A stretch of 12,875 nt of DNA. Origin: JACRIM01 sp964605185. Its GTDB lineage: Bacteria > Planctomycetota > Phycisphaerae > UBA1845 > UTPLA1. This document shows positions 7,201 through 12,435 of this stretch, piece after piece. The stretch spans positions 1 to 12,875 of the forward strand of contig CAZSBF010000119.1 in NCBI GenBank assembly GCA_964605185.1, given 5' to 3'. Made by a program: the position numbers and the translations under genes. The first letter of the stretch is position 1, and every line of letters begins with the position of its first letter. The notes beneath the pieces are model-generated. The model saw only the letters and a list, made by a program, of their open reading frames with translations, was not told where the DNA came from and ran no database searches.

Positions 7201-9732
7201 AGATATATTCGGCGAGACCGCACCGCTGTCTGGGTGAATCTCGCCGTATCCCTCGTGCGCACGGCTGCCGGCACTCCGAGTTACTGCATTGCCGTCGTCG
7301 AGGACATCAGTGATCGCAAGATCGCGGAATCTCATGTCATCGAACGCGCCCAACATGCCGCGCTGGCTGCTCGCATCGGTTTCGCCTTTACAGGGGGAGG
7401 CCGTCTGTCGTCAATTCTCGATCAGTGCGCCGCTGCGCTGGTCGAACATCTCAAGGTCGCAATGGCCCGCATCTATCTATTCGGGGACGACGAGCGGACG
7501 ATTACGCTCGATAGCCGAAAGGGACTGCTCGCCGACGACTTGACCGAAGCGGATGCCGCAACATGGAACCAACGAGCGCGACCGGTTATTGACGGCTGTC
7601 GCGCGGAACTAACCAACGCCATCCAATCGGATTCATCCGGTGCCATTCGCGAATGGACTTGTCAAAACGGGATTGTCGCGGTTGCCTGCCATCCACTGAC
7701 GTTCGAAAGTCGCCGGCTTGGCGCCATCCTGCTGATGTCGCGCGAGCCGCTTCGGGAAACAACCGCACATCAGCTTGATTCACTGGCCGACGTCATCGCG
7801 CTCGGAGTCAATCACAAGAAGGCTGAGGAAACCCTTGAGAACGAACGAGAATTCCTGAAGGCTCTTCTCGCGAGCCTTACGGAAGGCATTGTGGCGTGCG
7901 ACGCGGACGGCAACATTACGCTTTACAACAATGAGTTTTCCGGCCTGCACCCGAATGAAGCAACGCGTGTTCCGGCGGCTGAATGGGCCTCGCATTTTCA
8001 CCTGCACACCGGCGAGGGCGATCGGTTGCTTGAGTTGTCAGAAATTCCGCTCTATCGGGCGCTGCTTGGTGAGACGCTGAAAAACGAGGCGGTCATGACG
8101 AAGCCTCCCACGCGACCTCCGAAAAACCTCTCGGTAAGCGGGCGGCCTATTTCAGCGCCGGACGGCCGCCTCATGGGCGCGGTGATTGCGGTGCATGACG
8201 TGACCGAACAACGTCGCGCCGAGGACATTCTGCGGCGTCACGCACTTGTATTTGAGAACATTCATGACGGTGTGATCATCTTTGATCTCGATAACCGCAT
8301 TCTGGATTGCAATGCGGCAACCGAGCGAATGTTTGGATACCCAAGGCAAGAGCTATTTGGAAAATTCGCGGAATTGTTAAATCGGCCCGAGGATGCCCCG
8401 ATTATCTCTTCGATGATCCGAAACGGACTCTCCGCGCAAAATCGTTGGGAGGGCGAAATCTGCATCGTGCGAAAAGACGGTTCGGAGGGCATCATCGAAA
8501 CCGTCATCGTTCCGATGTTGGACGATCAGGCCCGAACGATCGGCACCATCGCCGTCAGCCGCGACATTACTGTGCGCAAGAAATCAGAGGCCGAGCGCGC
8601 GGCACTTTCGGAGCAATTGAAACAATCCCAGAAGATGGAAGCCGTCGGCACGCTGGCAGCCGGAATCGCACATGATTTCAACAATCTACTGCAGGCGATT
8701 TCGGGCTACACCGAAACCGCCAAGGCGACGCTGCCCGCCGATCATCCGGGCGTGGCCAGTCTCGGCATGGTCGAACACGCGTCGCGACAGGCGCGCGGCG
8801 TCATTAACGCCCTCCTGACGTTTACCCATCGAGGATCTGCCGAAAAATATCCGATCGATCTCCGCGAGGTCGTCGAATCGACGTCGCGGCTGTTGCAACG
8901 AATCATGCCGTCGTCAGTCTCGCTGCGGGTTGAATACCCCAAGACGGCTGTCTGGATCAACGCCGACACCACGCAGATACAACAGATCATCATGAATCTG
9001 TGCATCAACAGCCGGGATGCCATGCCGGGCGGCGGCACACTGACTGTTTCCGTACGCGAAAGGGACGGGGAGCAACCACTTGGCATCGCCGAACTTTGCA
9101 TCGCGGACAACGGCGAAGGTATGCAGCCGTTTGTGTTGGCCCGACTGTTCGAACCATTCTTCACCACCAAGCCGCGCGGAAAAGGCACGGGCCTTGGAAT
9201 GTCGATCACCCACACGATCGTGACGGATCATCAGGGAACGATCGACGTTAATACTGCCCCAGGCCGGGGCACATCCGTCATCGTTCACCTCCCGCTTTGC
9301 ACGCCGCCGGTGGCCAGGGAGCCGGCCGTTCCTCTGCGGTCACATTCTGGTTTCGGTGAGTTGATTCTGGTGGTGGAGGATAATGAGCACATTCGGTCAT
9401 TGATGGTGTCGACGCTTCGAGCGCGCAATTACGCCGTCTTGGCGGCAAGCAAACTGGATGACGCACTCACCATCTTCAGCTCAGGCCGACCGCCCATTCA
9501 ACTCATCGTGTTGGACCGCGACGTGGCCGGGCCGCCGCACTTGGCAGACGATTTGATACGACGGGCCGAAGAAGGACAGGTGACTGTACTGCAGATCTTA
9601 GGCGTCGCCGATACACAGCACAGGGCAACTGCAACACCTGAAACGACGCTGATCAAACCGTTCCAGCTTCAAGAACTGACGACGCGCGTGGCTGAGTGCC
9701 TGGCGCGGAGTCGTGAAGGAGTTCCGACATGA
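4276..9732 (+). CDS. hybrid sensor histidine kinase: propeller, Y_Y_Y, 4 PAS, GAF, HisKA, HATPase, REC
   Basis: From GTG 4276 (GAGAGG at 4264-4269, 6-base spacing) the product has about 1818 residues. It starts with a signal peptide (hydrophobic residues 5-15, likely cleavage after VCA at 25). The periplasmic part is a two-component-regulator beta-propeller with repeats such as DGSFWIGTGAG, HGRIWISS, QGRLWFAG, DGSVWFAT and DGRLWFG, followed by a Y_Y_Y domain (about 640-730) and a membrane helix at 739-759. The cytoplasmic part has PAS domains at about 776-888, 894-1015, 1189-1315 and 1319-1435, a GAF-like domain at about 1029-1180, HisKA with phospho-accepting H1466 in GIAHDFNN, and a HATPase with N1574, DNGEGM at 1611 and GKGTGLGM. 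A C-terminal receiver has E1701/D1702, phospho-acceptor D1747 and K1794, but its beta-4 Ser/Thr seems replaced by Leu. It overlaps the next gene by ATGA, marking a two-component operon. The signal sensed is unknown; propeller sensors often respond to sugars or polysaccharides. Confidence 0.93.
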   Translation: MLARVWLCLIALCLLHGSGSEPVCANERLNEAWRWVTFTTDSGLPSDEIIDLVETPRGTTWVATQAGVARFDKYRWVAATEDHGLPTGPATWIEPIGDDEVLVVIRDRLWRGSAQSFRAIPILDQGEIVMVVAAVPVDGDRIFVLGRRVTDGVHRLYDIRGSSVSQQEIPGQILTVPFRRLWKLRSGSIFISTDKGLFKFDGHGWIPHQQSDSDWYRVNFLAENAAGQGVCHVYFPREVLGTWSWATGGEMERMQFSFSEQINCGDVKNDGEVIALSQSGEVVVRQQGAWRQLPPTMLKLQSVSFLRYARDGNLWVGTQEGLNLCHLTSERWSYWRDGADINRKLSNALLQDRDGSFWIGTGAGLEHRRADGTLIEFIEQINEIPITGITGLQQDRHGRIWISSGADFEGVFRRDSKGWSHIGPAEGMAAPHVHRIFKDRQGRLWFAGMGTHPMKGLDDGPGAFLLHDDDRFEVFDRARGLLAGRVYAVTDAPDGSVWFATMLGLSRLRDGQWRHWTQADGLRHMKVFIALATDDGRLWFGQQEEGLGFIDPDGKVQYCNDVPPSLQRISICDMKVGPTGCFWVATSRGLFWQEKGEWTHVSRRFGLENPSAWVVLPLKDRVLAGTDGSGTVVLQKTFEDLQPPIVVINPLATEGDFVAAHWNPFSYLGAIPEKLVSTRYRLDDGPWSPWSLQRTMSMESVPHGKHTLEVQARGMFGATFEVGTRATFGIQPPLYLRPWVVFPIGILALIAAVLIVMLFQRRKRHLATLAASKNQLQAILDATPSVVYLKSVDWRYISINSKFEELFHITRDRIIGKTDYDLFSPEMADQFRRNDERVIQNRQDLLIEEIAPHDDGPHHYISAKFPLYDASNNLVGLCGISTDITDSKRAEEMLRDSEARFRATLGQAAVGIAESDLSGRYLLVNQRFCDIVGYSESELMGSTFQKITHPDDLADDLKKFDLLLQGTLDNYSMEKRYIRRDRTAVWVNLAVSLVRTAAGTPSYCIAVVEDISDRKIAESHVIERAQHAALAARIGFAFTGGGRLSSILDQCAAALVEHLKVAMARIYLFGDDERTITLDSRKGLLADDLTEADAATWNQRARPVIDGCRAELTNAIQSDSSGAIREWTCQNGIVAVACHPLTFESRRLGAILLMSREPLRETTAHQLDSLADVIALGVNHKKAEETLENEREFLKALLASLTEGIVACDADGNITLYNNEFSGLHPNEATRVPAAEWASHFHLHTGEGDRLLELSEIPLYRALLGETLKNEAVMTKPPTRPPKNLSVSGRPISAPDGRLMGAVIAVHDVTEQRRAEDILRRHALVFENIHDGVIIFDLDNRILDCNAATERMFGYPRQELFGKFAELLNRPEDAPIISSMIRNGLSAQNRWEGEICIVRKDGSEGIIETVIVPMLDDQARTIGTIAVSRDITVRKKSEAERAALSEQLKQSQKMEAVGTLAAGIAHDFNNLLQAISGYTETAKATLPADHPGVASLGMVEHASRQARGVINALLTFTHRGSAEKYPIDLREVVESTSRLLQRIMPSSVSLRVEYPKTAVWINADTTQIQQIIMNLCINSRDAMPGGGTLTVSVRERDGEQPLGIAELCIADNGEGMQPFVLARLFEPFFTTKPRGKGTGLGMSITHTIVTDHQGTIDVNTAPGRGTSVIVHLPLCTPPVAREPAVPLRSHSGFGELILVVEDNEHIRSLMVSTLRARNYAVLAASKLDDALTIFSSGRPPIQLIVLDRDVAGPPHLADDLIRRAEEGQVTVLQILGVADTQHRATATPETTLIKPFQLQELTTRVAECLARSREGVPT

Positions 9733-10385
9733 GTAAACGAAGTCGCATCTTGCTTGTTGATGATCACGCGCTGCTCAGGGAGGCGCTGTGCGATCGACTC
9801 GGGCGCGAGCCCGATTTGGAGGTCGTCGCCGTGGCAGGTGACGCCGCCGCGGCGTTGACACAGCTCAATGGAACATCGGTTGATCTAATTCTCATGGACA
9901 TCGACATGCCGGGTATGTTGTGCTTCGAAGCCGCCCGTCGAATCGCAGAGACGAAGCCCGCCATCAAGATCATCTTTCTGAGCGCGTTTTTTCACGATGC
10001 CTATATTGACCAGGCGCTGGCCGTCCGCGCCCACGGGTATGTCACCAAATCCGAGTCTCCGGAGGTGGTCATTGGGGCGATTCGCGAAGTCTTGTCGGGC
10101 GGAGCCTATTTCTCCGAAGAGGTGCGTTCACGGATCGTCGTAGGCGGCGGCGGCCCGCGCCTTGCCCAGGAGGCCCGTTCGCGCAGCGCCACGTTGTCGC
10201 GCCGCGAAATGGAGATCCTGCAGTACGTGGCACAGGGCTGGAACAAGAAATTGATTGCCACGCGTAATCACATAAGTGTTAAGACCGTCGACAATCACAT
10301 GTCCAGCATCATGAACAAGCTCGATATTCACTCGACGGTCGATCTGGTGCGGTTCGCGATTCGCGAAGGATTGGCCGATGCGTGA
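9729..10385 (+). CDS. NarL/FixJ-type response regulator with LuxR HTH
   Basis: A 218-residue cytoplasmic DNA-binding regulator. The receiver domain (about 6-122) has D11/D12 in LLVDDHALLREAL, phospho-acceptor D57 in LILMDIDMPGM, a beta-4 Ser in IIFLSAF and K107 in YVTKSES, so all phosphorylation residues are intact. A Gly-rich linker (VVGGGGP, near 137-143) joins it to a C-terminal LuxR helix-turn-helix (about 152-212) with LSRREMEILQYVAQGW and ISVKTVDNHMSSIMNKLDIHS. The start ATG overlaps the kinase stop in ATGA, and GAAGGAG (9715-9721) inside the end of the kinase gene gives 7-base spacing, so the two are translationally coupled. It is the obvious output partner of the hybrid kinase; its target promoters are not known and no operator was recognised. 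Confidence 0.95.
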   Translation: MSKRSRILLVDDHALLREALCDRLGREPDLEVVAVAGDAAAALTQLNGTSVDLILMDIDMPGMLCFEAARRIAETKPAIKIIFLSAFFHDAYIDQALAVRAHGYVTKSESPEVVIGAIREVLSGGAYFSEEVRSRIVVGGGGPRLAQEARSRSATLSRREMEILQYVAQGWNKKLIATRNHISVKTVDNHMSSIMNKLDIHSTVDLVRFAIREGLADA

Positions 10386-10407
10386 TGCTGCAAGCGTTGG
10401 CGCGAGA

Positions 10408-10450
10408 CCTTCCCCTGCGAGTAGGTAGTCTCGTGGGTGGAAGGGGAAGG
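10408..10450 (+). terminator. hairpin after the response regulator gene
   Basis: CCTTCCCCT (10408-10416) pairs perfectly with AGGGGAAGG (10442-10450), a 9-bp stem starting 23 bases after the stop. Inside, CGAG/CTCG (10418-10421 and 10430-10433) can add a small stem. An alternative pairing CGAGAC/GTCTCG (10403-10408 and 10428-10433) competes with it. There is no T-run after it, so termination is plausible but not certain; it could also be the first element of the structured region that follows. Confidence 0.5.
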
Positions 10451-10493
10451 CCCTCTGGTGCCCGAGAAAGTAATATTCAGGTTAGGAGAAGCA

Positions 10494-10637
10494 ATGTGGG
10501 GGCCTCACAATTGCTGTAAGGCCCCCAACTGCTTTAGGGGGGAACCTAGTGGTATACTGTGCCAAAATGCACCGCTCCATACCATAGGGTGTTCACCTCA
10601 TTTATGGGATGATTTATTTGTATTAACGAATCACTAA
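10494..10637 (+). CDS. possible Cys-rich leader peptide, 47 codons (doubtful)
   Basis: ATG 10494 follows TTAGGAGAAGCA, with AGGAG at 10484-10488 and 5-base spacing, one of the better ribosome sites in the window. The frame gives 47 residues with cysteines at 7, 8, 13, 23 and 33 and four histidines, ending at TAA 10635-10637, 59 bases before the ATG of the RlmN-like gene. Against it: third codon positions are only about 45% G/C (21 of 47), unlike the GC-rich real genes here, and much of it overlaps perfect hairpins, so the sequence seems constrained as RNA rather than protein. It is reported because of its position and ribosome site, not because coding is shown. Confidence 0.18.
   Translation: MWGPHNCCKAPNCFRGEPSGILCQNAPLHTIGCSPHLWDDLFVLTNH
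10537..10599 (+). repeat. 63-base imperfect inverted repeat (long hairpin)
   Basis: From the outside in: GGGG (10537-10540) with CCTC (10596-10599, one G-U); GAAC (10542-10545) with GTTC (10591-10594); CTA (10546-10548) with TAG (10585-10587); a bulged G at 10549; TGGTAT (10550-10555) with ATACCA (10579-10584); and an apical GTGC/GCAC stem (10559-10562 and 10569-10572) around CAAAAT. That is about 20 pairs, with small bulges and an asymmetric internal loop. It lies between the response regulator and the RlmN-like gene. It could be a small RNA, part of a leader, or a dispersed repeat. Confidence 0.5.
10553..10558 (+). promoter_or_regulatory. weak -10-like hexamer TATACT
   Basis: TATACT matches five of six bases of TATAAT and lies about 140 bases upstream of the RlmN-like start codon. 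The bases 17 upstream (TGCTTT) are a poor -35. It sits inside the 5' arm of the long hairpin. If it is a promoter, most of the structured region would not be in that transcript, so the two readings compete. Confidence 0.2.
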
Positions 10638-10646
10638 GATCGTCTT

Positions 10647-10656
10647 GCCAATTGGC
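10647..10656. promoter_or_regulatory. perfect 10-bp palindrome upstream of the RlmN-like gene
   Basis: GCCAATTGGC is self-complementary over all ten bases and lies 40 bases before ATG 10697. It could be a dimeric regulator's operator or simply chance. If the gene started at TTG 10652 the palindrome would overlap the start, which is a mild point against that start. Confidence 0.2.
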
Positions 10657-10696
10657 GGTAGGATCGCGGCAATACGCCTTATCATCATACGGTGCA

Positions 10697-11725
10697 ATGA
10701 CTTCGCTCGGCCTTACATTTCCTGAATACTGTGCCAGACACGGCGTTAACGCTTCCGCCAAATCGGATGCCCGTCGTCGCTATCTGGCCATGCTCGCAGG
10801 CCAGCCGGAGTCCACGGATGATCAATTCCATCCCGTAACTCGCCACCTCCGCGAGGGCGACCTGAACAAGTTCATCCAACGCGCGCCCGACGGACTCGAA
10901 ACCGAAAGTGTCATCATTCCGATGTGGCGGAAGGATTCACGTTGGACCACGCTATGCGTTTCGTCGCAAGTCGGCTGCGCGATGGGGTGTACGTTTTGTG
11001 AAACGGCACAGTTGGGCAGACTTCGGAATCTCTCCGCGGGGGAAATCGTGGGGCAACTCGTCGCCGCACGGCGGGAGTTCGACACTCGGATCGACAATGT
11101 GGTTTTCATGGGAATGGGCGAGCCGTTCGACAATTTCGACGAGGTGATTCAGGCCGTTCGAGTCCTGACCGACCCGCTAGGTCTTTCCATGGGAATGTCG
11201 CGAATCACGATCTCCACCGTTGGCCGCGTTGAAGGCATTCGCCGACTGGCCTCGTTGGGCTGGCGGCGGATAAACCTCGCGGTGTCCCTGAACGCCCCGA
11301 ACGATGAGATACGCTCGCAGATCATGCCGATCAACCGCGTGGAACCGATGGCGGCATTGCGGGCGGCACTGCTCGATTATCCGCTTCGAACCTGTCAGTT
11401 CTTCATGATTGAGTATGTTTTGATTCCCGGTGTCAACGATGCACCCGACCATGCGAGACAGGTCGCCGATTACCTTCGCGGCATCAAATGCTGCGTGAAC
11501 GTAATCCCCTATAACCCACGGCATGAGTCGCCGTGGCCGGCACCCGACGAACAAGCCGTGCAGCGGTTCCTCGGGCAGTTGCAGGAGGCCGGGCAGTTCT
11601 GCAAGAAGCGGGAGACAAAAGGCCGCTCGCACATGGCCGCATGCGGGCAGCTTGGCAATCGAACGATGTCGCGCCGGCGATCGGACGTCATACCGCTTGG
11701 CGTTGCGACGACCGCCCCTTACTGA
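10697..11725 (+). CDS. RlmN/Cfr-superfamily radical SAM protein, RNA methyltransferase-like
   Basis: 342 residues from ATG 10697 (TTG 10652 would add 15; neither has a Shine-Dalgarno). The radical SAM cluster CAMGCTFC gives C94, C98 and C101. As in E. coli RlmN, a Cys (C87 in LCVSSQVGC) lies just before it, a Glu (E70 in ESVIIP) aligns with the RlmN glutamate proposed as base, and the mono-methylated Cys is present as C316 in AACGQL. GMGEP, SLNAPNDEIRSQIMPIN and EYVLIPGVND also match. RlmN and Cfr methylate A2503 of 23S rRNA (C2 and C8), and RlmN also A37 of some tRNAs. Unlike standard RlmN, the residues after the cluster read ETAQLG, the acidic GDDID before AACGQL is replaced by GRSHM, and the N-terminal domain is shorter, without the usual YRxxQIxxW-type helix. 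It may be a paralogue with another RNA substrate. Its 3' end overlaps the convergent lipoprotein gene by 7 bases. Confidence 0.88.
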   Translation: MTSLGLTFPEYCARHGVNASAKSDARRRYLAMLAGQPESTDDQFHPVTRHLREGDLNKFIQRAPDGLETESVIIPMWRKDSRWTTLCVSSQVGCAMGCTFCETAQLGRLRNLSAGEIVGQLVAARREFDTRIDNVVFMGMGEPFDNFDEVIQAVRVLTDPLGLSMGMSRITISTVGRVEGIRRLASLGWRRINLAVSLNAPNDEIRSQIMPINRVEPMAALRAALLDYPLRTCQFFMIEYVLIPGVNDAPDHARQVADYLRGIKCCVNVIPYNPRHESPWPAPDEQAVQRFLGQLQEAGQFCKKRETKGRSHMAACGQLGNRTMSRRRSDVIPLGVATTAPY

Positions 11726-12369
11726 ATTCGCTCGATCTTCCCCATTCCGCTGACGCTTGATTCAACTTTCGGATCGCCCTTGTAGCGGATGGTGCCCATT
11801 CCGCGGATGTTCACCTTGAGTGAACCGACGGCATGAACCGACGCATCGGACTTGCCGCTGGCCTCCACCTCGGCGGACTGCGCGACAAGCTTTTCCGCCT
11901 GCACGTCGCCCATTCCGCGTAGAGCGATCATGAGCTGCTTCGTTTGCCCCTCGGCGATGACATCGCCCATTCCGTTGGACGTGATGGACAGCGAGTCGTT
12001 GAAGATCCCCTTCATCGTCACCGAGGTCATGCCGTTCGCCTCGACGATCTTGACGTTTGGCACGGTGACACGAACCACCAGATCGACCTTCGGCTTGGCC
12101 ATTTTCTCAGTCTTCACGATGAGCCGCTTTCCGATGACCTCGGTGCGCAGGTGCGGGAGAATGTTGTCATCACCGGTTGCCGTCAGGGGCGAGAGCTTTC
12201 CAATCTCCACTTCCACCTTTCCCATGCCGCTCAGTTCGATCTCATCGAAGTCGGCGACCGTGCGCGTCTCCGTCTTGCTGACGCCACTGCCGAGAACGGC
12301 CGGATTGAAATTCTCGCACCCCGTGCACCAGGCAATTCCAATGACGCAGAGCAGAAATCGGCTTTTCAT
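11719..12369 (-). CDS. GIN-domain (DUF2807-like) putative lipoprotein with GMG repeats
   Basis: 216 residues from the ATG at 12369 (reads MKSRFLLCV; GGAG lies 11 bases upstream). An ATG six codons earlier, at 12387, has no ribosome site. The N terminus is a lipoprotein signal: MKSR, a hydrophobic stretch and a CTGC box with the acceptor Cys at 18; Cys at -3 is unusual, so lipidation is likely but not certain. The mature part resembles the putative auto-transporter adhesin head GIN domain: TRTVADFDEIELSGMGKVEVE, then repeated short strands ending in turns with SGMG, NGMT, NGMG, RGMG, SGKS, RGMG and SGMG, a regular beta-roll or beta-helix pattern. It would sit in the envelope; the biochemical role of the family is unclear. 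It follows the HExxH protein gene by 66 bases on the same strand, a possible operon. Confidence 0.85.
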   Translation of the reverse strand: MKSRFLLCVIGIAWCTGCENFNPAVLGSGVSKTETRTVADFDEIELSGMGKVEVEIGKLSPLTATGDDNILPHLRTEVIGKRLIVKTEKMAKPKVDLVVRVTVPNVKIVEANGMTSVTMKGIFNDSLSITSNGMGDVIAEGQTKQLMIALRGMGDVQAEKLVAQSAEVEASGKSDASVHAVGSLKVNIRGMGTIRYKGDPKVESSVSGMGKIERIQ

Positions 12370-12435
12370 GACAGGATCATCTCCCATGGTGTATTGCAGC
12401 GGAAGGGCAGAGTATTTAGTGCCCGGCGGCGCGGC

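Larger units (their letters stand above)
10484..10599 (+). promoter_or_regulatory. highly structured intergenic region, candidate regulatory RNA leader
   Basis: Four overlapping pairings are visible. A: AGCAAT (10490-10495) with ATTGCT (10510-10515), extendable by GTG/CAC past one bulged A. B: TGGGGGCCT (10497-10505) with AGGCCCCCA (10519-10527), nine perfect pairs. C: CCCCC (10522-10526) with the G-run at 10537-10542. D: a long imperfect hairpin 10537-10599. B excludes C and the extended form of A, whereas A and C can coexist, as in switching leaders. Pairing A covers the start of a short ORF whose Shine-Dalgarno is at 10484-10488. No known riboswitch or small RNA family was recognised. It might be a leader of the RlmN-like gene, a free small RNA or the 3' end of the kinase operon transcript. 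Confidence 0.4.

Noticed and set aside
10546..10761. 71-codon minus-strand frame opposite the RlmN-like start
   Set aside because: No domain or ribosome site, and it overlaps the structured intergenic region and the start of a real gene.
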